From Streptomyces spiroverticillatus (GTDB lineage Bacteria > Actinomycetota > Actinomycetes > Streptomycetales > Streptomycetaceae): a stretch of DNA of 64,000 nucleotides. The notes beneath the pieces are model-generated. The model was not told the DNA's origin. It was given only the letters and a program-made list of their open reading frames with translations, and ran no database searches. The translations under genes and the position numbers were made by a program. This document shows positions 23,008-30,653 of the stretch, in pieces (positions within the stretch are counted from its first letter, which is position 1; every line of letters begins with the position of its first letter). Where the stretch lies: contig BMUX01000008.1 in assembly GCA_014650415.1 (NCBI GenBank), positions 250,784-314,783 on the forward strand, given 5' to 3'.

Positions 23008-23535
23008 ATGACAACAACGGAGTGGATCACCGACATCGCCCTCGTCCTCATCGTCTTCCGGCAGCTGCGGGAAGGTCGGCTCGACGCCAAGACCTTCCTG
23101 CTGCCGCTCGCGATCGTGTCGTACGTGGCGTACTCGTACCTCGACGAGATCCCCACGGCGGGCAACGACCTCGTCCTGATCGCCGCCCTGATGGGCGCGG
23201 GCGCCGTGCTCGGCGTCGCGGGCGGCATCTACACCCGCATCCGGGCCCTCGACGGCCACCTGCTGATCAAGGCGGGCGCGGTGTCCGCCGTGCTGTGGAT
23301 CGTCGGCATGGGGGCCCGGATGGGCTTCCAGGTCTGGGTCGAGCACGGCGGGGGCGCCGACAGCGTCGCCCGGTTCAGCGCCGCGCATCAGATCACCAGC
23401 GGGCAGGCCTGGGTCACGGCGTTCGTCCTGATGGCGCTCACCGAGGTCGTCACCCGGGTCGGCACCATCTACCTGCGCGGCCGTCGGGCGCGGGCGGCGG
23501 TCCGGCCGGTGCCCGTCCTGGACCGTGCGGCCTGA
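23008..23535 (+). CDS. CcdC/DUF1453-like membrane protein
   Basis: A 175-residue integral membrane protein with about five hydrophobic segments (for example ITDIALVLIVFRQL, TFLLPLAIVSYVAY, LVLIAALMGAGAVLGVAGG, AVSAVLWIVGMGARMGF and AWVTAFVLMALTEVV). The LREGRL and GGIYTRIRA loops and the overall layout match CcdC-like/DUF1453 proteins, which in Streptomyces are often found directly before a histidine kinase and response regulator, as here. It may sense membrane state for that two-component system, but this is inference. The next gene starts 20 bases downstream with its own leaderless-type promoter signal. Confidence 0.7.
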   Translation: MTTTEWITDIALVLIVFRQLREGRLDAKTFLLPLAIVSYVAYSYLDEIPTAGNDLVLIAALMGAGAVLGVAGGIYTRIRALDGHLLIKAGAVSAVLWIVGMGARMGFQVWVEHGGGADSVARFSAAHQITSGQAWVTAFVLMALTEVVTRVGTIYLRGRRARAAVRPVPVLDRAA

Positions 23536-23555
23536 TCATGTCGTACGTTGGGCTC

Positions 23556-24752
23556 GTGTCCGAGCAGGAGAGCCAGAAGAGCCGGGAGAGCCGGGAGAGC
23601 CGGGAGAGCCGGGAGAGCGCCGAGCGGCCCGTCCCGGGGCAGGACCCGCGCGTGCAGTGGGTGGCGACCCTCGCGGTGATCGTCGTGGGCGCCCTCACCA
23701 TCCGGCCGATGGGCGTCACCGGGCAGGGGCTCGCCGTCACCGCCCTCTTCGTGGTCAACGCGGCCTCGCTGCTGGCCCGGCGGCTGCCCGAGCACAAAGT
23801 GCCGCCGCGCCTCGCACTCGGCTGGCTCTCGCTCGCCGTCGTCGCGGCCGCCGCGCTGATCGCGGTCAGCGACCGGGGTACGAGCTACCTCTTCGCCTTC
23901 TTCGTCGCCGGCCACATCGGCTACCGGCTCCCCACCAGGCAGGCCCTCGCCCTCGCGGGGGCCTGCGGCCTGCTGTGCGCGGCCGTGCTGTGGCTGCGGC
24001 CCGGGTACGACGGGCAGACCTGGATGTTCGGGCTCGTCACCGCCGCCCCGGTGCTGGTCGGTATCGTCAACCGCAGCCAGAAGCAGAGCGTACGGTCGGC
24101 GCTGGCGGCCGCCGAGGCGGCGGAACGCGCCGCACGCGCCGAGGCCAGGACCGCCGTCCTCACCGAGCGCGGCCGGATCGCCCGGGACGTGCACGACGTA
24201 CTGGCGCATTCGCTCGCCGGGATCAACATGCAGCTGGAACTGGTCGACGCCCTGATCGACACCGGCGACCTGGAGCGCATCCGCGAGGCCAACGGCAAGG
24301 CCCACAGCCTGGTCAAGGAGAGCCTGAAGCAGGCGCAGTGGACCGTGCACGCCCTGCGCGAGGACGCATTGCCGCTGGTGGAGAGCCTCACGGCGATGGT
24401 CGAGTCCTCCGGTCACCACGACGTCCTGCGCGTCACGGGTGCCGTGCGCGACGTACCGGCGAAGACGGCGCAGAACCTGCTGCGGATCGCCCAGGAGGCC
24501 CTGACCAACGCCGCCCGGCACGCTCCCGGGGGAGTGGTCGCTGTGGAGCTGGCGTTCGCCGACGCGTCGACCACGCTGGTGGTACGGAACGGTCCCGCCG
24601 CCCGTGAGGCACCCCGGCCGGGCGGCAGCGGGATGGGGCTGATCGGCATGCGCGAGCGGGTGGCGCTGCTGGCAGGAACGGTCACGGCGGGCCCGGTCGT
24701 CGAGGGGCCGTACGCGGGCGGCTGGCAGGTGGAGGCGGTGATTCCGGGGTGA
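23556..24752 (+). CDS. NarL-type sensor histidine kinase
   Basis: A 398-residue membrane kinase. The hydrophilic N-terminus has four Ser-Arg-Glu repeats (residues 9-20), followed by about five or six membrane segments (35-165), a coiled dimerisation helix (AAAEAAERAARAEARTAV), the HisKA_3 site RIARDVHDVLAHSLAGI with the phosphorylated His, and the ATPase domain with NLLRIAQEALTNAARHA (N box) and GSGMGLIGMRERV (G box). The GTG at 23556 is preferred over the ATG at 23538 because TACGTT (23544-23549), six bases, then GTG gives a leaderless start. It overlaps the following response regulator region and forms a pair with it. Confidence 0.86.
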   Translation: MSEQESQKSRESRESRESRESAERPVPGQDPRVQWVATLAVIVVGALTIRPMGVTGQGLAVTALFVVNAASLLARRLPEHKVPPRLALGWLSLAVVAAAALIAVSDRGTSYLFAFFVAGHIGYRLPTRQALALAGACGLLCAAVLWLRPGYDGQTWMFGLVTAAPVLVGIVNRSQKQSVRSALAAAEAAERAARAEARTAVLTERGRIARDVHDVLAHSLAGINMQLELVDALIDTGDLERIREANGKAHSLVKESLKQAQWTVHALREDALPLVESLTAMVESSGHHDVLRVTGAVRDVPAKTAQNLLRIAQEALTNAARHAPGGVVAVELAFADASTTLVVRNGPAAREAPRPGGSGMGLIGMRERVALLAGTVTAGPVVEGPYAGGWQVEAVIPG

Positions 24753-24781
24753 GTGGCCCTGGGGGCGAGGAGGATGCGTAC

Positions 24782-25441
24782 ATGACGAGTGAACAGAGCG
24801 GCCCGTTGCGGGTGGTCGTCGCCGACGACCAGGCGGCCGTACGGGAACCGCTTGCCGCGGTGCTGGGCCTGGCCGAGGACATCGACGTGGTCGCGGCGGC
24901 CGCCCACGGCGGCGAAGTGCTGGAGGCCGTGGCCGCCGGGCCGGTCGACGTGGTGCTGATGGACCTGCGGATGCCGGTCATGGACGGCATCGAGGCCACG
25001 CGACGCCTCGCCGAGGAGCACCCGCAGGTGGCGGTGGTCGTGCTGACCACCTTCGCCGACGACGCGTCGATCCTGGGCGCGCTCGGTGCGGGTGCGCGCG
25101 GCTACCTCACCAAGAACGCGGGGCGCCAGGACATCACCCGGGCGATCCGGGCCGCTGCGGCAGGTCAGTCCGTGCTTGACCGCGAGGTCCAGGACCGGCT
25201 GCTCGCCACGGTCAGGACCCAGGCCCGGCCGCCGGCGCAGGACCTGCCGGACGACCTCACGCCGCGCGAACGCGAAGTGCTCGCGCTGATCGGGCAGGGG
25301 CTGCCCAACAGGGGCATCGCGGAGTCGCTCTTCATCAGCGAGGCCACGGTGAAGACCCACATCAACAACCTGTTCGCCAAGGCGGACATCCGCGACCGCG
25401 CCGAGGCGGTGCGCCGGGCGATTGCGGCGGGGTTGGCCTGA
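24782..25441 (+). CDS. NarL/FixJ-family response regulator
   Basis: A 219-residue regulator. The receiver domain (about residues 8-125) has VVVADDQAAVREPL with the acidic pair, the phosphoacceptor Asp in VVLMDLRMPVMDG (about 58), the switch Thr in VVVLTTFADD and the Lys in YLTKNA. The C-terminal LuxR-type helix-turn-helix (about 155-215) is LTPREREVLALIGQGLPNRGIAE followed by ISEATVKTHINNLFAKADIRD. The ATG at 24782 has GAGGAGGA seven bases upstream; a GTG at 24749 overlapping the kinase stop is an alternative start that would couple translation. It is the partner of the upstream kinase. Confidence 0.92.
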   Translation: MTSEQSGPLRVVVADDQAAVREPLAAVLGLAEDIDVVAAAAHGGEVLEAVAAGPVDVVLMDLRMPVMDGIEATRRLAEEHPQVAVVVLTTFADDASILGALGAGARGYLTKNAGRQDITRAIRAAAAGQSVLDREVQDRLLATVRTQARPPAQDLPDDLTPREREVLALIGQGLPNRGIAESLFISEATVKTHINNLFAKADIRDRAEAVRRAIAAGLA

Positions 25442-25453
25442 GGCCGGGGCAGG

Positions 25454-26080
25454 TCACGGGGACGTGGCGCGAGCCAGCCACGTGAGCAAGGGGGTCAGCT
25501 CCCGGGCCGCCTCGACCACCTGGCCCACGGGAGCCGACGTGAGCGCGTCGGCGTCCCCGGCCAGGGGGCGGACGGCCAGCAGGGAGCGGTGCCGCAGCAG
25601 GGTCGCGCGGGGGTGGTCGGCGGGCAGACCGCGCGGCATGCGGGTCATGAGGTCGCCGGTGATCTCGTAGCCGCGCGGACGCAGCACGTCGAGCAGTTCG
25701 GCGAGTTCCGTGCCGCTGCCGACGGCGGCGACCGCCGCCCGGTAGCGCTGGACCTGGCCGGGGAGCGCGTAGTGCCAGCCCGCCTTGAGGTGCAGGCCGT
25801 CGAGGTCGAAGCGGAGCCCGATCTCGACCCGGGGCGCGAACCTGATCACCGCGCCCTGGTGCTGCCACCACCAGACCTCCTTGCGGAAGCCCCACACGGA
25901 GAAGTCCTCCAGGTCGGGGTTGGCGTCGGCCACGTCGTTCAGCAGCGCGATCATGGGCTGCCGGACGTGCCGCTCCCTCTCCTTGCGGAGCTTCTCGCGC
26001 GCGTCGTGCGGGGGATCTCCCTCCAACTGCAGCAGTACGTCGAAGGCTTGTTCCGGCCATCCGCCGAAGGTTCCGCTCAT
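25454..26080 (-). CDS. DUF2461-family protein
   Basis: A 208-residue soluble protein that fits the DUF2461/TIGR02453 family: N-terminal FGGWPEQAFDVLLQLEGD, RKEVWWWQHQGAVIRFAPRVEIGLRFDLDGLHLKAGWHYALPGQVQRYRAAV in the middle, and TGDLMTRMPRGLPADHPRATLLRHRSLLAV toward the end (the PRGLPADHP stretch is characteristic). No biochemical function is known to me. Its start codon overlaps the stop of the upstream kinase by four bases, so it belongs to the leftward two-component operon. It converges with the NarL-type regulator 12 bases away. Confidence 0.75.
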   Translation of the reverse strand: MSGTFGGWPEQAFDVLLQLEGDPPHDAREKLRKERERHVRQPMIALLNDVADANPDLEDFSVWGFRKEVWWWQHQGAVIRFAPRVEIGLRFDLDGLHLKAGWHYALPGQVQRYRAAVAAVGSGTELAELLDVLRPRGYEITGDLMTRMPRGLPADHPRATLLRHRSLLAVRPLAGDADALTSAPVGQVVEAARELTPLLTWLARATSP

Positions 26081-27474
26081 TCGCGGATCCTACGGGCCTG
26101 CGGCACGTGTTTGCGGAGCCGCCGTCCGACGACGGGTGCGTACGGAGCGGGCCCGGCCGCTGGCAGGGTGAGGCCGACCTCCGCGCCGCCCCCTTCGGCC
26201 GCCCCCGCGAACACCGTGCCGCCGTCGGCCGTGACGCTGTCGTGCACGATCGCCAGCCCGAGACCGGAACCCGGCGTGGACTGGGTGCGCGCACCCCGGT
26301 AGAAGCGGTCGAACACGGCCTCGCGGTCCGCCGGGTCGATGCCCGGACCCCGGTCCCGTACGGACAGTCGGCACCCCTCGACATGCAGGACGACCGGGGT
26401 GTCCGCCGGGCTGAACTTCACCGCGTTGTTCAGGAGGTTGTCGACGCAGCGTTGCAGGGCGCGGGGCCTGGCCCGTACCGGAAGGGGATCGTCCGTGGTG
26501 ACGGTGATCGTGCGGCCGGTACGGGTGCGGTGGCGCAGCGCGGTGTCCTCGGCGAGGACCGCCAGGTCGACGGTGGCGGGGGGCTCGTCGGTGTACCGGT
26601 CGGTGGCCAGCTCGACCAGCTCGCGCACCAGGTCGTCCAGGGCGGCCGTCTCGGTGACCAGCGTGCTCAGGATCTGCTCCTCGTCCTCGGCGGCCAGTCT
26701 GCCGCGCCCCCGTTGCAGGAGTTCGGCGCTGCCGCGCACCGAGGTGAGCGGGGTGCGCAGCTCGTGGCTGGCGTCCTGGACCAGGCGCTGCTGCTGGTCG
26801 CGGGAGCGGCGCAGCGCGTTCAGCATGGAGGCGAAGCTCCGGGTGAGCTGGCCCACCTCGTCGGGTCCGGCGGGCGGGAGTTCGGTGGTCAGGTCCCGGG
26901 TGGCGGTGATGTGCGCGGTGGTCCGCGCTAGCCGGCGCACCGGGCGCAGCACCCGGCCCACGACGAACCAGCTCAGCAGCGCGGACACGGCCAGGGCGGC
27001 GGCCGTCGTGCCGGTGACGCGCCACAGGAACGCGTCGTCCACCCGGGCCGCGCCCTCGTAGGACTGGGCCACCATCACCGCGCCCCCGCGCGGCAGCGGC
27101 CGGGTCAGGACCCCGTACTCGGTGCCGTCGACCACCAGGTCCTCCAGGTGCCCGCCCTTCCCCGTCCGGGCCACCTCCAGGGCGGCGGCCGAGACGGGGA
27201 TCTCCGGGCCCGAGGGGGTGAGGCGGCGCACGGTGCCCCGCTCGGACACCACCTGGTCGGCGATGCCCCGCCGGGGCGGCGGGGCCAGCCCCGCCGAGAC
27301 CAGCGTGTGGACGGTGTGCGTACGGTCCTCCAGGCCGCGCTCCATCTCCTCGCCCACGAGATCGCTGACACCCCGGTACGACATGACGGCCGCCAGGGTC
27401 ATGGCGAGGGCGGCGGCCGCGACGACGACGGCGGTGATCTTCGTACGGAGCATGAGGTGCGGCCGTCGGGCCAT
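26077..27474 (-). CDS. HAMP-containing OmpR-type sensor histidine kinase
   Basis: A 465-residue kinase. It has an N-terminal membrane helix (about residues 9-32), an extracytoplasmic loop of about 125 residues, a second membrane helix near 165-185 (TGTTAAALAVSALLSWFVV), HAMP domain (VLRPVRRLARTTAHITATRDL), HisKA site RLVQDASHELRTPLTSV with the phosphorylated His, and ATPase motifs NLLNNAVKFSP (N box), RDRGPGIDPADREAVFDRFYRG (G1/F box) and GSGLGLAIVHDSV (G2). The ATG at 27474 shares its first base with the stop codon of the response regulator (TGATG), so the pair is coupled. The unusual C-terminal tail after the ATPase domain is Arg-rich. Confidence 0.9.
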   Translation of the reverse strand: MARRPHLMLRTKITAVVVAAAALAMTLAAVMSYRGVSDLVGEEMERGLEDRTHTVHTLVSAGLAPPPRRGIADQVVSERGTVRRLTPSGPEIPVSAAALEVARTGKGGHLEDLVVDGTEYGVLTRPLPRGGAVMVAQSYEGAARVDDAFLWRVTGTTAAALAVSALLSWFVVGRVLRPVRRLARTTAHITATRDLTTELPPAGPDEVGQLTRSFASMLNALRRSRDQQQRLVQDASHELRTPLTSVRGSAELLQRGRGRLAAEDEEQILSTLVTETAALDDLVRELVELATDRYTDEPPATVDLAVLAEDTALRHRTRTGRTITVTTDDPLPVRARPRALQRCVDNLLNNAVKFSPADTPVVLHVEGCRLSVRDRGPGIDPADREAVFDRFYRGARTQSTPGSGLGLAIVHDSVTADGGTVFAGAAEGGGAEVGLTLPAAGPAPYAPVVGRRLRKHVPQARRIRE

Positions 27475-28172
27475 CAGGCGGCCCGCACGGTGTAGCCGAC
27501 GCTGCGGACGGTGTGGATCAGCCGGGGTTCGCCGCCCTGCTCGGTCTTCTGGCGGAGATAGCCGATGTAGACGTCCAGGGAGCGCGAGGTGGTGTCGAAG
27601 TCGTACCCCCAGATGCTCTCGTACATCTGCGAGCGGGTGAGCACCGTGCCCGGGTGGCACAGCAGCAGCTCCAGCACGTCGAACTCGGTTTTGGTGAGGT
27701 CGAGTTGGCGCTCTCCCCGGAAGGCGAGCCGGGTCTCGGGGTCCAGGGTCAGGTCCCCGACGCCGAGCGTGCCGCCCACATCGGCGGGCTCGGTGCGGCG
27801 GAGCAACGCCCGTATCCGTGCGAAGAGTTCCTCCGTGGCGAAGGGCTTCGCCAGGTAGTCGTCGGCGCCCGCGTCCAGCCCGGCCACCCGGTCGCCGACC
27901 TCGTGACGTGCCGTCAGGACCAGTACGGGCAGCCGGTCCCCGCGCCTGCGCAGCATCCGGCACAGGCCGAGCCCGTCCAGGTTCGGCATCACCACGTCCA
28001 GCACCGCCACGTCGGGGCGCTCCCGCTCCAGGAGGCCGAGGGCCTCCAGGCCGTCGGCGGCCAGCAGGACCTTGTAGCCCTCGAAGCGCAGCAGTTGGTC
28101 CAGGGTGCTGCGCACTCCGGGGTCGTCCTCGGCGACGAGCACCGTGCGGGGGCGCTCGATTGCGTCTCTCAT
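27474..28172 (-). CDS. OmpR/PhoB-family response regulator
   Basis: A 232-residue regulator. The receiver has VLVAEDDPGVRSTL, the phosphoacceptor Asp in VAVLDVVMPNLDG, the switch Thr in VLVLTARHEV and the Lys in DDYLAKPFATEEL. The winged-helix domain (about residues 130-230) contains LTKTEFDVLELLLCHPGTVLTRSQMYESIWGYDFDTTSRSLDVYIGYLRQK in its usual order. The ATG at 28172 begins directly before the receiver domain, but its ribosome site is weak. It is cotranscribed with the following HAMP kinase and probably also with the secreted hydrolase gene 68 bases upstream. Confidence 0.92.
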   Translation of the reverse strand: MRDAIERPRTVLVAEDDPGVRSTLDQLLRFEGYKVLLAADGLEALGLLERERPDVAVLDVVMPNLDGLGLCRMLRRRGDRLPVLVLTARHEVGDRVAGLDAGADDYLAKPFATEELFARIRALLRRTEPADVGGTLGVGDLTLDPETRLAFRGERQLDLTKTEFDVLELLLCHPGTVLTRSQMYESIWGYDFDTTSRSLDVYIGYLRQKTEQGGEPRLIHTVRSVGYTVRAA

Positions 28173-28240
28173 GTGATCATCTTCGCCGGTGTCGTGCCTG
28201 GTCACGGCACCGGGCTGCCCGTACTGGCCGTCCATCGGGG

Positions 28241-29788
28241 TCACTTGCCCACGGGCGCGACGGTGATCGGCTCCAGGCCGCGCGTGCAGGACGTGTCGCC
28301 CGTGCCGCCGGTGCGCAGGAAGCGGGTCGAGACGCCGGTCACGCAGCCGGTCTGCTCCCACTCCGGGACGTGCCCGGTGTTGCGCACCGACAGGAAGCGG
28401 CTGTCGCGGAACTGCTTCGCCGCCTTGATGCCGTTGGCGTCCGGGGTGTTGGCGTCGAGGTCGCCGGAGAGGACCAGGACCGGGACGTCGGGCAGCTTGG
28501 GGTGCGTGGGCTGCGGGTGCGGTGCGGTGTTCTCGCGCGGCCAGCCGATGCAGACGTCACCGCCGTCCGTGGGCCCCTCGTTGAACCCCTGCGCGCTGAA
28601 CGCGCCGTGCTCGCCGCGCCCCGCGCCCGCGAGGGCCGCCCGGTACTGCCGCCACCGCTCGGCCACCGGGGCCTTCGCCGACCAGGCCTGGCGGTAGTCG
28701 TTGCACACCACGCCGATGTACGGGGCCTGGTCCTCCAGGCTGCCGGACGCCCCGTCCTCCTGGATCAGAGTCCGCAGGGGGGTGGTGTCGCCGCGCGTGA
28801 ACTTGTTGAGCGCGGCGGGCAGTTGGCCGAGCAGCGAGGGCTCGCCGGGTGCGGACCCGACCTCGCGGCTGGCCGCCTCGTACAGCAGATTGGCGAGCTT
28901 GCCCTCGGTGAACCGTACGGAGTACGTGCCGTGCTCGGTGGTCACCGGCACGGTCATCGGCCGGGCCCGCAGCCGGGCGGCGACGGTCTTCAGGTCGTTC
29001 ACGGCCTGCTTGCCGTCACAGGCCTTGCGGAGGCTGCGGTCGCAGACGCGGTGCAGGGACTTGGAGACGGCCTGAGCCTGGGGCCGGGCGAGGGGGTCGA
29101 AGTTCAGGGGGTAGGCGCCGGACTGGACGATCGAGCGGACGTGCTCCGGGTGCCGGGAGGCGTACACGGGCATCAGGTACGTGCCGTACGAGAGCCCGTA
29201 GAGGGAGAGCTGGCGCACCCCGAGCCGGGCGCGGACGGCGTCGATGTCGTCGGCGGTGGCCGCGCTGGTGTAGGCGGCGGCCTTGGGCCCGAGGTTTTTG
29301 GCGCATCTTTCGACGGCGGCGCGCTGCTGGGCGCGGGTGCCGAAGCGGTACTCGGCGTCGGTGACCCCGCAGGGGATGCGCTCGGAGCGGCCGGTGCCGC
29401 GCGGGTCGACGAGGAGGAGGTCGTGGTCCTTCACGAGGTCGCCCAGTGCGTGCTGGAAGAGGGGGGCCCGGTCGATGACGACCTCGCCGGGGCCGCCGGT
29501 GTTCACGGCCACGGTGCCCTTGGCGGGGCCGCTGCCGCTGTGCCGTACGACCGCGTAGCTCACCTTGACCTTGCCGAGGGCGGTCTTGTCGGCGACCAGC
29601 GGACGGTCGAGGGAGCCGCAGTCGACCCGGTGGCCGGGGACGGCGGGGCACCAGGCCGGGGCGGACGCGGCGACGGGGGCCATCGCCGGGGTGTTCACCG
29701 GCAGCATGGTCGCGCCGGTGGCCAGCAGGGTGGTGACCGCGAGTGCCAGTCCTGCCTGCTTCACGGTCTTCGTGGGCTTGTACGTCAT
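28241..29788 (-). CDS. Secreted tripeptidyl-aminopeptidase-type alpha/beta hydrolase
   Basis: A 515-residue exported S33-type peptidase. The signal peptide is basic then hydrophobic (KTVKQAGLALAVTTLLATGATM). The catalytic domain has NTGGPGEVV (oxyanion hole), VDPRGTGRSE, the nucleophile elbow LYGLSYGTYL (Ser), Asp in SGDLDANTPD and His in NTGHVPEWEQ near the C-terminus, where the TAP-like domain is recognised. Streptomyces enzymes of this kind remove N-terminal peptides from secreted oligopeptides. GAGGAG precedes the ATG at 29788. It is divergent from the TetR gene and lies upstream of the OmpR-type two-component genes on the same strand. Confidence 0.87.
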   Translation of the reverse strand: MTYKPTKTVKQAGLALAVTTLLATGATMLPVNTPAMAPVAASAPAWCPAVPGHRVDCGSLDRPLVADKTALGKVKVSYAVVRHSGSGPAKGTVAVNTGGPGEVVIDRAPLFQHALGDLVKDHDLLLVDPRGTGRSERIPCGVTDAEYRFGTRAQQRAAVERCAKNLGPKAAAYTSAATADDIDAVRARLGVRQLSLYGLSYGTYLMPVYASRHPEHVRSIVQSGAYPLNFDPLARPQAQAVSKSLHRVCDRSLRKACDGKQAVNDLKTVAARLRARPMTVPVTTEHGTYSVRFTEGKLANLLYEAASREVGSAPGEPSLLGQLPAALNKFTRGDTTPLRTLIQEDGASGSLEDQAPYIGVVCNDYRQAWSAKAPVAERWRQYRAALAGAGRGEHGAFSAQGFNEGPTDGGDVCIGWPRENTAPHPQPTHPKLPDVPVLVLSGDLDANTPDANGIKAAKQFRDSRFLSVRNTGHVPEWEQTGCVTGVSTRFLRTGGTGDTSCTRGLEPITVAPVGK

Positions 29789-29929
29789 CGTCCGCTCCTC
29801 ATTCTCGATCTTGCTCTCCGGTGCGAGAACGACATTGCCGGGCCCGTTTCACAGCGACGGCAGAGCAATGACAAAGCAACGTAAGAATCCGTGGGGGCGG
29901 ACGGAGGTCCCTCGGGGCGAGCGGGTGAC

Positions 29930-29956
29930 TCGTTCGAACGACCATGTCGATAGAGT
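29930..29956 (+). promoter_or_regulatory. TetR gene promoter with palindrome and CGAC-N3-GTCG site
   Basis: TCGTTCGAACGA (29930-29941) is a perfect 12-bp palindrome. Partly overlapping it, CGAC-CAT-GTCG (29939-29949) matches the core CGAC-ATT-GTCG seen at the CYP102 promoter (33906-33916). TAGAGT (29951-29956) is the -10, followed by six bases and the TetR ATG. These sites probably mediate autoregulation. Confidence 0.6.
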
Positions 29957-29962
29957 GCGGTC

Positions 29963-30586
29963 ATGGCTCACGTGACCGCGGCCGAGCGCCGCCCCCAACT
30001 CGTCAAGGCGGCCATCGCCCTCATGACCCGCGAGGGCGTCGCCGCCGGCAGTACCCGTGCGATCGCCGCCGAGCTCGGCGTCGCACAGGCCACGGTGCAC
30101 TACACCTTCGGCACGAAGGAAGACCTGTACCGGGCCGTCATGGAGCAGCTCACCCAGAACCTCGTCGACCACGTCGAACGGACCGCACCGACGGACGGCG
30201 GCTTCGCCGAGAGCCTGGCCGCCATGGCCACCGCCCTGTGGCACACGGTCCGCGAGCAGCCCGCCACCCACCAACTCCTCAACGAACTCACCCTGTTCGC
30301 CCTGCGCACCCCGAAGCTGCACGACGTCCTGCACAGCCACCACCACCAGGTGGAGGTGGTGACGTCCCGCCTGATCGAGGAGGTCGCCGAGCGGACCGGC
30401 CACCGCCTGGCCGTCCCCGCACCGGTCGTCGCCCACTACTTCCTCGGCGCCTTCGACGGCCTCAGCCTCCAGCTCCTCACCCTCCCCGACGAGGCCGCCG
30501 AACGCCACTGCCTCCAGGCCCTGGTCTCCAGTACGGTCGCCCTGTCGGGCGGCACCCTGGACGAGGTCCCGCTGCCCGCCGCCTGA
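29963..30586 (+). CDS. TetR-family transcriptional regulator
   Basis: A 207-residue repressor-type protein. The helix-turn-helix domain (about residues 8-55) reads RRPQLVKAAIALMTREGVAAGSTRAIAAELGVAQATVHYTFGTKEDLY in register with the TetR signature. The remaining all-helical part is the ligand and dimer domain (QLLNELTLFAL, VVAHYFLGAFDGLSLQLL). The gene is leaderless (TAGAGT, six bases, ATG). It converges on the P450-reductase fusion with a shared bidirectional terminator. Its promoter and the P450 promoter share a CGAC-N3-GTCG site, so it probably represses the P450, as Bm3R1 does for P450 BM3 in Bacillus megaterium. Confidence 0.87.
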   Translation: MAHVTAAERRPQLVKAAIALMTREGVAAGSTRAIAAELGVAQATVHYTFGTKEDLYRAVMEQLTQNLVDHVERTAPTDGGFAESLAAMATALWHTVREQPATHQLLNELTLFALRTPKLHDVLHSHHHQVEVVTSRLIEEVAERTGHRLAVPAPVVAHYFLGAFDGLSLQLLTLPDEAAERHCLQALVSSTVALSGGTLDEVPLPAA

Positions 30587-30590
30587 GCAC

Positions 30591-30638
30591 GTATGGAGGC
30601 ACCGTGCCCGGTGATCACCGGGCACGGGGCCTCCGTAC
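30591..30638. terminator. Bidirectional hairpin terminator
   Basis: The two arms 30591-30614 and 30615-30638 pair over 24 bp with two mismatches, and the central 26 bases form a perfect palindrome (CCGTGCCCGGTGA with its complement). It lies between the convergent TetR and CYP102 stops, as expected for a terminator serving both genes. The palindromic centre leaves little loop, so it may form a cruciform-like hairpin. Confidence 0.8.
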
Positions 30639-30653
30639 CGTACGAAAGGGGCC

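Noticed and set aside
23538..23555. ATG at 23538 as start of the NarL-type kinase
   Set aside because: The six-codon extension contains the TACGTT -10 hexamer placed six bases before the GTG at 23556, so the leaderless GTG start is better supported.
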